From positions 1 through 64,000 of the forward strand of contig CAJOEJ010000003.1 in NCBI GenBank assembly GCA_905233375.1: a stretch of 64,000 bases of DNA. The letters are read 5' to 3'. The notes under the pieces were generated by a model. The model did not search any database. It was not told the DNA's origin and saw only the letters and a list, made by a program, of their open reading frames with translations. Each line of letters starts with the position of its first letter. Position 1 is the stretch's first letter. The translations under genes were made by a program, and so were the position numbers. This DNA comes from Paludibacteraceae bacterium (lineage in GTDB: Bacteria; Bacteroidota; Bacteroidia; Bacteroidales; Paludibacteraceae). Positions 39,845-48,161 of the stretch are shown piece by piece.

Positions 39845-41893
39845 ATGACAAAACGCATATTTTTCATACTTGTTACGGCGCTATGTGCGCGCTCCGTTTT
39901 CGCGATCGACGAAGCGGAGCTGGATTCGATGGCACGCGACTTCCGGATAGAGGAGGTCGAGGTGACGGCGCGTGCGCTGAGCAAGGATATTATCGTTCCC
40001 CAGACGCTCAAAGGGGCGGAACTGCAGCGGCTCAATGCCCTTTCCGTAGCAGATGCCCTGCGTTATTTCTCCGGTGTGCAGTTGAAGGACTACGGCGGAG
40101 TGGGAGGCATCAAAACGATTAACGTCCGCTCCATGGGAAGCCAGCATACTGCTGTCTATTACAACGGGGTGCAGTTGGGAAACGCACAGAACGGGCAGGT
40201 CGATTTAGGGCGCTTCTCGCTCGATAACATGGAGGAAATACAGCTTTTCAACGGTCAGAAATCCGACATCTTCCAGTCCGCCCGCGAGTTCGGTTCGGCG
40301 GGAAACGTCTATCTCACCTCGCGTAAACCTTATTTTAATGCGGGCGAGCGCGTACACGTGCGCGCCAAGATGCGTTGCGGTTCGTTTGCTTTGGCGAATC
40401 CCAATGTAGGCGTGGACGTGAAGCTGGCGGAGAATCTGTCCATGACCTTGGATGCCGAGTATGTCTATTCGGACGGCAAGTACCCGTTCCGTTACCGTCG
40501 CGTGCTGCCTACGGGCGAAACGGCATATGACACCACGGCGATCCGGCAGAATGGTGACGTCAACGCGGTACGTGCAGAAATTGGTTTGCATCATTACTAC
40601 CGCACGACGGGTTTCTGGCGCCTCCATGCCTATAACTACTGGAGCGAACGGGGCGTGCCCGGAGCGATCGTCAATAATGTGTGGAGAAACGGCGAACGCC
40701 TGTGGGATCGGAACAGTTTCGTGCAGGCAACATGGCAGGACGAGTGGTTCAACCGCTGGAGCACACGCTTGCTGGTCAAGTATGCGAATGACTATACCCA
40801 TTATCGCAATTATGACGTGAGACTCCTTCCGTCCGACAACGAATATACCCAGCAGGAGGTCTATCTCTCGCTTGCCAACAAAGTCCAGTTGTTCAAATGG
40901 TGGGATGTGTCTTTTGCATATGACTATCAGTTCAATACGCTCAAAAAAGATGAATGGGTGAGTGGCTCGACGGATGAGTGGTTCACGCGTCATTCCCATT
41001 GGTTGAGTGCTGCTACCGCGTTCAATATAAAGGAATACGTACGCGCGCAAGCATCGGTTTTAATGACCCACGTTACCAATTACCAATCACCAATGACCAA
41101 TCCGAAAATTACTCCGGGAATTTTCGTTTCCTTCCGTCCGTATCCAAAAATCGACCTGAGTATCAACGCGTTCTATAAACACAGTTACCGTTATCCGACG
41201 TTTAATGACCTTTATTACACGGATCTCGGTAACGCGAACCTCCGTCCTGAATTGGCACGCCAGCATAGTGTAGAACTCGCATACAAAATTACCAATCACC
41301 AATCACCAATCACCAATCAATTTGGTTACGAAATAGCCGCATCGATCTCCTATTACTACAACCGCGTCACGGACAAAATTATTGCCTATCCCAAGGGGCA
41401 GCAGTTCCGCTGGACGATGCTGAACCTCGGTACGGTCAAGATCAACGGCTTGGATGCGAAAGCGGACGTGTCGCTTCATCTGCCTTTGCGCTTCACCCTC
41501 CGTACGCGGATTAACTACACCTACCAGACGGCGATCGATGTGACCAATCCCAACGATACCTATTACGGGCATCAGATACCCTATATTCCATGGCATAGCG
41601 GCTCGGCTGTTGTCGGACTCGACTGGCGGAGCCTGCGCGGAGACCATTACGGCTTCAACTACTCGTTCATCTATGTCGGCGAGCGGTACAGCCAGCAGGA
41701 GAACATCATCTACAACTACGTCCAGCCGTGGTACACGCACGACCTATCCGTGTACGGGGAATGGGGAATCAAGCGCTGGTGGATCAAAGCAAACATAGAG
41801 TTGAATAATATGCTCGGGCAGGACTATGAGGTCATCCAAAACTACCCGATGCCCAAACAAAACGTACGATGCACGCTCGCGGTAAGATATTAA
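39845..41893 (+). CDS. btuB: TonB-dependent cobalamin receptor
   Basis: Outer-membrane receptor for B12-type corrinoids, assigned from the riboswitch and downstream BtuG/BtuF-like genes. 682 residues: signal peptide about 1-20 (..ARSVFA), no carboxypeptidase-like domain, plug domain about 35-150 (QTLKGAELQRLNALSVADALR, split by family blocks SVADALRYFSGVQLKDYGG and VYYNGVQLGN), then the barrel ending in a terminal strand (NVRCTLAVRY). Two heptamer peptides interrupt the barrel at about 411-421 (VTNYQSPMTNP) and 480-492 (KITNHQSPITNQ), most likely in loops between strands. Confidence 0.92.
   Translation: MTKRIFFILVTALCARSVFAIDEAELDSMARDFRIEEVEVTARALSKDIIVPQTLKGAELQRLNALSVADALRYFSGVQLKDYGGVGGIKTINVRSMGSQHTAVYYNGVQLGNAQNGQVDLGRFSLDNMEEIQLFNGQKSDIFQSAREFGSAGNVYLTSRKPYFNAGERVHVRAKMRCGSFALANPNVGVDVKLAENLSMTLDAEYVYSDGKYPFRYRRVLPTGETAYDTTAIRQNGDVNAVRAEIGLHHYYRTTGFWRLHAYNYWSERGVPGAIVNNVWRNGERLWDRNSFVQATWQDEWFNRWSTRLLVKYANDYTHYRNYDVRLLPSDNEYTQQEVYLSLANKVQLFKWWDVSFAYDYQFNTLKKDEWVSGSTDEWFTRHSHWLSAATAFNIKEYVRAQASVLMTHVTNYQSPMTNPKITPGIFVSFRPYPKIDLSINAFYKHSYRYPTFNDLYYTDLGNANLRPELARQHSVELAYKITNHQSPITNQFGYEIAASISYYYNRVTDKIIAYPKGQQFRWTMLNLGTVKINGLDAKADVSLHLPLRFTLRTRINYTYQTAIDVTNPNDTYYGHQIPYIPWHSGSAVVGLDWRSLRGDHYGFNYSFIYVGERYSQQENIIYNYVQPWYTHDLSVYGEWGIKRWWIKANIELNNMLGQDYEVIQNYPMPKQNVRCTLAVRY
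41075..41105. repeat. Heptamer tract in btuB, first
   Basis: CCAATTA, CCAATCA, CCAATGA, CCAATCC in frame. Confidence 0.88.
41287..41320. repeat. Heptamer tract in btuB, second
   Basis: Four CCAATCA units in frame (TNHQSPITN). Confidence 0.9.
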
Positions 41894-43734
41894 AATTATT
41901 GGTCATTGGTTATTGGTCATTGGTCGTTGGTTTTTGGGGCTGCCGGGGCGACGAGATCATCTATCCGACCATCGGAACGCACGTTACGGACGAGGTGCGG
42001 AAGGGTGGTTTGTATGTGCTCTGCGAAGGGAATATGGGTTCGAATAAAGCGCGTCTGGACTATATGAACCTCGAGACGGGCGAGTATTACGCCAACTGGT
42101 ACGGTTCGCAGAACCCGACGCAGATCAAAGAGTTGGGCGATGTGGGCAACGATATCCAGCAGTACGGAAACCGCTTGTATGCCGTCATCAACTGCTCGCA
42201 CAAGGTGGAGGTTATGGATCGCAAGGCGCGGCACATCGGACAAATCGAAATCCCCAACTGCCGCTATATGGCGTTCAAGGGGGACAAACTGTACGTGAGT
42301 GCCTATGTCGGTTCGGTCGCAGATCCGGACTTGTTGGGCTCTGTATATGAGATCGATACCGCCACGCTCGCCATTACGCGGGAGGTCAAGGTCGGACACC
42401 AGCCGGACGAGGTGTGCATCATAGGTGACCGGCTCTATGTGGTCAATTCCGGAGGCTATCTGGTCAATAAACACGACTCCACGCTCTCCGTCGTGGATCT
42501 GAACACCTTCACGGAAATAGAGAAAATAACGGTCGGAGAGAACCCGCAACGCCTGCGGGCGGATAATAGCGGCAAGCTATGGATATGTGCGGAGCATGAC
42601 CTGATCATCCTTGACCTTGCCCGAGACATTTACCGGATAGACACGAGAGCGAATGCTATCTCTATCCTCGGTTCGACCGCCTATGTGCTGGATCGGGAGA
42701 CGAACCAACTGCGGGCATTCTCCACGGTCGATTATACGGAATTGGAGCAACCGGTTGATATCTCGTCTTTCGAGCATCCCTATGGTCTGTTGGCGACGGA
42801 GGATGCGCTGTATGTGACGGACGCGAAGAACTACGTTTCGTCCGGCGTGCTCTATTGTTACGACTATGACGGACGCTTGCGATGGAGTGCCAAAACGGGC
42901 GATATACCCGGACACCTCTGCCGTGTGACGGACGCCTATTCGCTGCATGGCGATACCATTCCAACGACCAATGACCGATCACCTTACATACACAAAGTGT
43001 ATGAGTACCTGCCGGGCATGGGGCAGTATGTCAACGAGTTGCCCAAATACGAAGAAGGGGATGATTCCGCATCCATGTGCCGCAAGTGCGAAGCCGTTAT
43101 TGCCAATAATGCCGCAGGTATGATCACTTTGGGAGGATGGGGCGGTTATGTCACTTTCGGTTTCGATCACGCCGTGCGTAACGAAGAGGGACGGGATATA
43201 CAGATTCTCGGAAATGCGTTTTATATGACCGGAAGCACGGAGTACGGCAGTTCCGAACCCGGTATCGTGCTCGTCAGCGTGGATGAGAACCAAAACGGCA
43301 TACCCGATGATACGTGGTACGAACTGAAAGGCGCGTTGTATGGCGACCCGCAGACGAACCATGCTTTCACGCGCACTTACACCCGTGCGGGCGACACGCT
43401 CCACAACGAATTCCACCAGCATCCCTATTATCCGGAGTGGCTGACGGAGACGGAATACACCCTGACGGGAGCACTCCTTCCGCCGCAGTCCGTAACGGTC
43501 AACGGGCAGAACGTACAGCGTATTCTCGACTACGGCTACGTGGACAACAAACCCAACAAGGATGTGGATGGCACCTCGTTCGATCTCTCGTGGGCGGTGG
43601 ACGGAAACGGACAGCCGGTCGTGCTCGATTCTGTGCATTTCTTCCGCGTGTATAACGCCGTAGATGAGGTGCTGCCCCTCACGGGCGAACTGAGTACCGA
43701 GATAGCAGGAGCAATTGATTTGCATGTACAATAG
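41869..43734 (+). CDS. BtuG-like surface lipoprotein fused to a second domain
   Basis: A 621-residue lipoprotein. Residues 1-25 are the signal peptide, MHARGKILK then a hydrophobic LLVIGYWSLVVGFW and the acylated Cys25; its core is encoded by heptamer repeat. Residues about 40-360 form a beta-propeller (LYVLCEGNMGSNKARLDY, LYAVINCSHKVEVMD, GHQPDEVCIIGDRLYVVNSGG in short blocks), as in BtuG, which binds B12 on top of BtuB. Residues about 375-621 (LGGWGGYVTFGFDH, GSSEPGIVLVSVDENQNGIPDD) match a domain often encoded by a separate cell-surface protein. A heptamer peptide (about 365-373) marks the junction. The start overlaps btuB by 25 nt. Confidence 0.85.
   Translation: MHARGKILKLLVIGYWSLVVGFWGCRGDEIIYPTIGTHVTDEVRKGGLYVLCEGNMGSNKARLDYMNLETGEYYANWYGSQNPTQIKELGDVGNDIQQYGNRLYAVINCSHKVEVMDRKARHIGQIEIPNCRYMAFKGDKLYVSAYVGSVADPDLLGSVYEIDTATLAITREVKVGHQPDEVCIIGDRLYVVNSGGYLVNKHDSTLSVVDLNTFTEIEKITVGENPQRLRADNSGKLWICAEHDLIILDLARDIYRIDTRANAISILGSTAYVLDRETNQLRAFSTVDYTELEQPVDISSFEHPYGLLATEDALYVTDAKNYVSSGVLYCYDYDGRLRWSAKTGDIPGHLCRVTDAYSLHGDTIPTTNDRSPYIHKVYEYLPGMGQYVNELPKYEEGDDSASMCRKCEAVIANNAAGMITLGGWGGYVTFGFDHAVRNEEGRDIQILGNAFYMTGSTEYGSSEPGIVLVSVDENQNGIPDDTWYELKGALYGDPQTNHAFTRTYTRAGDTLHNEFHQHPYYPEWLTETEYTLTGALLPPQSVTVNGQNVQRILDYGYVDNKPNKDVDGTSFDLSWAVDGNGQPVVLDSVHFFRVYNAVDEVLPLTGELSTEIAGAIDLHVQ
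41897..41938. repeat. Heptamer tract encoding a signal peptide
   Basis: ATTGGTC, ATTGGTT, ATTGGTC, ATTGGTC, GTTGGTT: the opposite orientation to other coding tracts, and free of TGATTGG units, which would bring a TGA stop. Confidence 0.92.
42960..42984. repeat. Heptamer remnant at the BtuG domain junction
   Basis: CCAACGA, CCAATGA, CCGATCA: degenerate units between the propeller and the C-terminal domain. Confidence 0.75.
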
Positions 43735-43789
43735 TGCTAACAACACTTATATTAACAACATTTATTAACAATTAAAAACAACAAAACAA

Positions 43790-44587
43790 ATGAAAAAGAT
43801 TTTCTTTTTTGTAGCGGCTGCTTTGATGAGCGCCGCCATGTATGCTGATCTGCAAGTAGCAGATTTTGAGAACATCAACCTCGCCGCAGAGCAGGAGTTA
43901 AAGTTCACCAATGACACAATCGGTTTTTTCGAGAGCGGTAGTTTCAAACTTCAAGAGACCGTTACTTACAGCGGTGGATCTGTTGCCGGAGCTGTTATCT
44001 CCAGCCACACCGACACAGACTTCTCAGGTTATCAAGATGCTAACAAATCGATTGCCGGTGGTGCCTACGAAGGACAGAACTACGCCGTATTTTATGTAAA
44101 CGCATGGGGAGATCCGGACAAAATTACTCTGAACGAGGCTGCTGTTGTTCCGGGTATGTATGTTTGCAACAACGTGTATGCCTACAGCTCGATGACCGAA
44201 GGTGATGCCATCGCAGGTGAGCCGTTCGGCGAGACCGATTATTTCATGCTGACTATTTACGGCTATCTGAATGGTCAAGCAGTAAACGCAAGAGTATTTG
44301 TTATGCTGGCAGAAGGTACCGACATTATGGATGAGTGGACCTATGTCGATCTCAGCGACCTGGGTGAGATAGATGCGCTGTCTTTTACAATGAGTGGTAG
44401 CCGTTCCGGTGACTATGGTCTGAATACCCCGTCGTATTTCTGTATCGATAACCTTGGCGCAGAGGCTCCGGCAGAGGCAATAGTTAATACCAATGCAGAA
44501 GTTAAAGCCTTTAAGGTAATTCGTGACGGTCAGGTTATTATCTTCCGTGGCGACAAAGTATTCAATGTACTCGGTGCGGAACTTTAA
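43790..44587 (+). CDS. Secreted DUF4465 protein of the B12 operon
   Basis: A 265-residue exported protein: signal peptide about 1-19 (..SAAMYA), a DUF4465-like beta domain (about 25-225, with WTYVDLSDLGEIDALSFTMS in part and YGLNTPSYFCIDNL), and a 30-residue C-terminus (KAFKVIRDGQVIIFRGDKVF split, ..NVLGAEL) that looks like a type IX secretion sorting domain of the K-V-I-x-x-G-x-x-x-I kind. DUF4465 proteins occur in Bacteroidetes B12 loci as surface B12 binders. Placement between btuG and btuF supports a role in corrinoid capture. Confidence 0.82.
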   Translation: MKKIFFFVAAALMSAAMYADLQVADFENINLAAEQELKFTNDTIGFFESGSFKLQETVTYSGGSVAGAVISSHTDTDFSGYQDANKSIAGGAYEGQNYAVFYVNAWGDPDKITLNEAAVVPGMYVCNNVYAYSSMTEGDAIAGEPFGETDYFMLTIYGYLNGQAVNARVFVMLAEGTDIMDEWTYVDLSDLGEIDALSFTMSGSRSGDYGLNTPSYFCIDNLGAEAPAEAIVNTNAEVKAFKVIRDGQVIIFRGDKVFNVLGAEL

Positions 44588-45605
44588 TCTCTATATTATT
44601 ATGCTGCTTTGCTTTGCCGGTTGTGCCAGACAGCCGGCAGAGCAGGGTAGTGTGCCTGCATCGAACAAGTACGCGACGGGTTTTCAGATCGCAGAGACGG
44701 ATAGCGGCACGGTGGTGGAGGTCTTTCAGCCGTATCAAAAGCTGTGCGTTCGCGAACCGATGCGCCGTTTCGGAACGATGAGTACCGTGCAGGTGGGATT
44801 CCTCTATGCGATTGATGCTATCGACTGCCTTGTGGCGGTTTGCAATCCCGAACTCATCTACACACCCGTCAAAGGGGACGAGACCGACCTTGGGGACTCC
44901 ATGAAACCGAGTGCCGAACGCGTGCTGCAGAGCGGGCTTGACATATTGTTAGCCGTCAACTACGGTCAGTATGACAATTTGGAAGCGGCGCGTCTGGAGA
45001 AACTCGGCGTGCCCGTCATCTACATCAACGAGTGGCAGGAAGGTTCGCCGCTCGCACGTGCCGAGTGGATCCGTGTCCTGGGTGCCCTTACCGGCAAACT
45101 GCACGAAGCCGATTCGGTCTTCCACGAAGTGGAAACGAAATATATAAATCTATCTCAATCGGTCAATCAATCGTATAATCGTCAATCAAAAATTATGAGC
45201 GGGAATAATTTCCGTGGTACATGGTACGTCCCTTCCGGCAAGAACTACTTGTCGTACCTGTTCAAGGACGCAGGAGCGGAGTATCCGTTCTACGACGATA
45301 TGCGTGAGACGTCCATTCCGCTCACCATCGAAGAGACCATTCATTATTTCCACGATGCGGATGTATGGGTCGGAGCGGGAGGAAGCAGCCTTGCCGAACT
45401 GGCATCGATGGACGAGAAGCACACGTGGTTCAAAGCCTACCAAAACGGTCGCGTCTATAACTGGCGCAAGCAGACCAAAGCAGGCGGAGCGAATAATTTC
45501 TGGGAGCGCGGAGTGGTACACCCCGAAGAAATGCTCGAGGACGTTATCCATATTCTGAATAACGCCCCCGATTCAACGCTCCATTTCGCAGAGCATCTAT
45601 ACTAA
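44565..45605 (+). CDS. btuF: BtuF-like periplasmic B12-binding lipoprotein
   Basis: Substrate-binding component of a B12 ABC importer. 346 residues from ATG 44565, which overlaps the DUF4465 gene end; lipobox CFAGC with Cys20. The fold is class III periplasmic binding: FGTMSTVQVGFLYAIDAID.., SAERVLQSGLDILLAV and VPVIYINEWQEGSPLARAEW in blocks. Residues about 193-209 (NLSQSVNQSYNRQSKIM) come from a CAATCG/CAATCA-rich repeat. The permease BtuC and ATPase BtuD are not in this window. A siderophore-binding role is less likely given the riboswitch. Confidence 0.86.
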   Translation: MYSVRNFNLYIIMLLCFAGCARQPAEQGSVPASNKYATGFQIAETDSGTVVEVFQPYQKLCVREPMRRFGTMSTVQVGFLYAIDAIDCLVAVCNPELIYTPVKGDETDLGDSMKPSAERVLQSGLDILLAVNYGQYDNLEAARLEKLGVPVIYINEWQEGSPLARAEWIRVLGALTGKLHEADSVFHEVETKYINLSQSVNQSYNRQSKIMSGNNFRGTWYVPSGKNYLSYLFKDAGAEYPFYDDMRETSIPLTIEETIHYFHDADVWVGAGGSSLAELASMDEKHTWFKAYQNGRVYNWRKQTKAGGANNFWERGVVHPEEMLEDVIHILNNAPDSTLHFAEHLY

Positions 45606-45624
45606 TGAACGGCTTAACCGTTCA
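45606..45624. terminator. Hairpin between convergent btuF and Cys-rich genes
   Basis: TGAACGG/CCGTTCA stem with a 5-nt loop. The stop codon of the opposite-strand gene lies in the loop. No T run, so termination strength is uncertain. Confidence 0.5.
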
Positions 45625-45802
45625 AGGCTTGTACCTCCGTCAGGCATTTCCTGCACAAACAATCCGTATAATGCGTGCGCAGATAAGCGCGCGCGTTTTC
45701 ATTCAGCTCTATTCCTACGCATTGGCACAGCGCATCATGCGTACACACAAAAGACGCGCCGCATCGCGGACACGTCTTTTGGATGGCTTCGGGTGCAGGC
45801 AT
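45614..45802 (-). CDS. Small cysteine-rich CWC-type protein
   Basis: A 62-residue protein with eight cysteines: CPRCGASFVC, then CQCVGIEL and DCLCRKCL. This spacing matches the Cys_rich_CWC family, probably a structural zinc-binding module of unknown role. It starts 5 nt after the amylase stop and on the same strand, so it is the last gene of that unit. The gene is short but the cysteine pattern makes it convincing. Confidence 0.8.
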   Translation of the reverse strand: MPAPEAIQKTCPRCGASFVCTHDALCQCVGIELNENARAYLRTHYTDCLCRKCLTEVQALNG

Positions 45803-45807
45803 GGATC

Positions 45808-47664
45808 TTAATGCGTCAGTTTGACAATTACCGTGCTCAGTCCGGGCACTTTGATCTCCTTGTCGTTCAGATCCACTTTCTCGCCCGTCATCGGATTGAT
45901 GCCTGTCGGGTTGTATTTGCTGAGTATCTCCTGATAGGTCTCTGTCGGGATGACACGCGGTTCCTCGGAGGCGTTAGCGAACACGAAGACGGCTTCCTCG
46001 TCGTTGTAACGGAAGAAGGCGTAGGTGTTGTTGCGGCTCAGGAAATGCATCGTTTTGCCATAGTGCAGCACGGGTTCGTTCTTGCGCCATTGGAACAGCC
46101 TGCTCTGGAAATCAAACATCTCCTTCATCGGTTCCGTCACGGCTTCGCCCTGCGGCAGCGGAGCACGGAGGTAACTATGGTTGTTCACGTCCTCTTTGTT
46201 GGCAGAGGTCATGGCGTACTCGTCTCCGTAGAGCACTTGCGGAATACCGCGCATGGTAGCCAGCAGCACGTATGCCAGTTTGACACGGCGCGGGTCTTTG
46301 TCCTTCACCACGTCTGTGATACGTGCCATATCGTGGTTGCCGAGGAAGGTCAGCAGGTTGTTCACGTCCGCGTACATATAATCCATCGTCATGGCGTCAT
46401 AGACGCGTGTCAGACCGTTGCCCCAGCCGTTGCCGTCGTTCTCTAATGCCTGACGGATCGCTTCCTCTACCGGGAAGTCCATGACGCATGGCAGGTGGCT
46501 GTCAAAGCCGTCGAAGTTCTTCGTGCCGCTCTGCCAATAAGCCACAGCCGGAGCGGGACGGGTCCAGCACTCGCCGACAATATTGATATCCGGATATTCG
46601 TTGCGGATAGCTGCCAGCCATTGGCTGCCCGGTATCTTCTCGATGTACGGATAGGTGTCCACACGCAGACCGTCCAGATTGGCATACTCAATCCACCATA
46701 TCGCCCATTGCTGGAAGTACTTGAGCAGGTCGGGGTTCTCCAGATTCATGTCCGGCATCGGGTGGTCGAACCAGCCTCTGTTGCTCAACAGACGGTCGTA
46801 CTCCGACGCGTTTATGTCATAGTTGGCGGTAAACACGTTGTTCGTGTTGGTGAACTCGGGGAACTGGTTAATCCAGTTCTGGTACGGCAGATCCTGCATC
46901 CACCAGTGGGCTGCGCCGCAATGGTTCGGAACCATGTCCATCAGTATCTTCAACCCTTTCTCGTGCGCTTTCTTGACCATCTCGGCATATAGTGCGTTCG
47001 TGCCGTAGCGCGGGTCGATGTGGTAGTAGTCCGAGCAAGCGTAGCCGTGGTAGCTCCATGCCGCTTCGTTGTCGCCTAACATAGGAGTCGGCCAGATGGC
47101 GGTACAACCCAGATCGGAGATATGGTCGAACGAGTTGATGATTCCCTGAATATCACCTCCCCAGCGTCCGTTCACGTTGCTCTTGTCGGCTTTCTCTGCC
47201 GTGTTGGCTGTGCTGTTATTGCTCTCGTCGCCGTCAACAAAACGGTCGGACATGATCAGGTAAACGACATCCGACGCATCAAAACTCTTGCGATCGCGGC
47301 TGCCCTGACGACGTGTACCGATGACATAGTCATAAGTCGCTTTCTTGCTGCCTTTCTTGAGGGTGATACGGTAGGTACCCGGCTGGAACACGCCGAAATC
47401 CACGAACAGGTAGTTGGGGCTCTCTGCGTTGTGCTGGCTGCGGGGAACCAGACCGAGGCAGGCGCCACGCATCACTTTGCCGTTCACCACTTGTTGTACA
47501 CTAACCTGTGCGTCGCACAGATCCTGACCATGGAAAAGCACGGTCAACGGCGTTTGCATATCCGTCCACCAGCATAAGGGTTCCACTTGCTGAATCTTGG
47601 GTGCGGCGAACAGCCATTGGCTGCATACCAGCGCCGCTACAATTAGAAAATGTCTGTTTTTCAT
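45808..47664 (-). CDS. Secreted GH13 alpha-amylase family glycosidase
   Basis: Hydrolyses alpha-1,4-glucans such as maltodextrins, probably in the periplasm (SusA/neopullulanase-like). 618 residues: signal peptide about 1-20 (MKNRHFLIVAALVCSQWLFA), a beta-sandwich N-terminal domain (about 22-125), the TIM barrel and a C-terminal beta domain. Catalytic residues are the Asp nucleophile in GLRVDTY, the Glu acid/base in IVGECWT and the Asp in LGNHDMAR; MVPNH is conserved region I. Start chosen at 47664 from the signal peptide. Confidence 0.93.
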   Translation of the reverse strand: MKNRHFLIVAALVCSQWLFAAPKIQQVEPLCWWTDMQTPLTVLFHGQDLCDAQVSVQQVVNGKVMRGACLGLVPRSQHNAESPNYLFVDFGVFQPGTYRITLKKGSKKATYDYVIGTRRQGSRDRKSFDASDVVYLIMSDRFVDGDESNNSTANTAEKADKSNVNGRWGGDIQGIINSFDHISDLGCTAIWPTPMLGDNEAAWSYHGYACSDYYHIDPRYGTNALYAEMVKKAHEKGLKILMDMVPNHCGAAHWWMQDLPYQNWINQFPEFTNTNNVFTANYDINASEYDRLLSNRGWFDHPMPDMNLENPDLLKYFQQWAIWWIEYANLDGLRVDTYPYIEKIPGSQWLAAIRNEYPDINIVGECWTRPAPAVAYWQSGTKNFDGFDSHLPCVMDFPVEEAIRQALENDGNGWGNGLTRVYDAMTMDYMYADVNNLLTFLGNHDMARITDVVKDKDPRRVKLAYVLLATMRGIPQVLYGDEYAMTSANKEDVNNHSYLRAPLPQGEAVTEPMKEMFDFQSRLFQWRKNEPVLHYGKTMHFLSRNNTYAFFRYNDEEAVFVFANASEEPRVIPTETYQEILSKYNPTGINPMTGEKVDLNDKEIKVPGLSTVIVKLTH

Positions 47665-47696
47665 ATCTGTTGATTGTGTTAGATTCAAATTTGCCG

Positions 47697-47728
47697 CAAA
47701 GGTACAAAAAAAATTGCATATATGCAAA
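47697..47728 (-). promoter_or_regulatory. Promoter for the amylase gene
   Basis: Minus-strand TACCTTTG (47697-47704), TTTG (47725-47728), 20-bp spacing. Confidence 0.8.
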
Positions 47729-47803
47729 TTTATGTGTGTTTTTTTCGCTTTTTTCTTGTGTATTAGTCCAAACAGCAGAATGTCTCGTGAATCTCTCGGT
47801 CAC

Positions 47804-47890
47804 ATTTGCCCGGTTATCCGTTTTGCGACCTCTTCCGGATGGTCGATGAGCAGTTGTCCGTGGTTCATGCAGGGGAAGATCTGCACCTGG
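47804..47890 (-). pseudogene. Relic of the alpha/beta-hydrolase gene 3-prime end
   Basis: About 87 bp that align to 49600-49686, inside the intact hydrolase gene, with a handful of mismatches and one 1-nt indel (shared: GCGACCTCTTCCGGATGGTC and the following 60 nt). No open hydrolase frame surrounds it. Confidence 0.85.
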
Positions 47891-47957
47891 GAAATAAGAT
47901 GGAACTCTGGGGCGACCAATTGGTTGGTAAATCAATAAAGTAAAATTTTTATTTTAC

Positions 47958-48074
47958 TTCTTAGCCGCAAGGGCAACGATTATTTTTTTGCGAAAAATCT
48001 TGCATATGTGGGATTTTTTTCGTACCTTTGCGCCCGGAACGTCTTCCCGATGAAATAATCGTTGTGGCTAAGAA
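47958..48074. repeat. Inverted repeats flanking the nitroreductase promoter
   Basis: Left arm TTCTTAGCC (47958-47966) and CAACGATTATTT (47974-47985); right arm AAATAATCGTTG (48053-48064) and GGCTAAGAA (48066-48074). 21 of 21 bases match, apart from unequal 7-nt and 1-nt interruptions. The 67-bp interior contains the complete promoter. Confidence 0.8.
47999..48030 (+). promoter_or_regulatory. Promoter for the nitroreductase gene
   Basis: CTTG (47999-48002), 20 bp, TACCTTTG (48023-48030). It lies between the inverted repeats. Confidence 0.8.
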
Positions 48075-48094
48075 ACGGGAAGAGTGGCCTCCGC
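48037..48094 (+). repeat. GGAACGTC..GTGGCCTCCGCC hairpin element, copy 2
   Basis: Same stem and flanks as 20868-20906, but the loop is enlarged by about 25 nt that contain the right arm of the inverted repeat. Confidence 0.78.
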
Positions 48095-48161
48095 CTTAAA
48101 GGGATAGAAGGCATGTGAAGCCGGTAAACGAATGGCAGAGAAAATTCTAGGATAAACGAAT

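Noticed and set aside
44523..44564. Upstream ATG at 44523 as the btuF start
   Set aside because: It would put 14 charged residues before the signal peptide and lies deep inside the preceding gene; the ATG at 44565 gives a normal lipoprotein signal.
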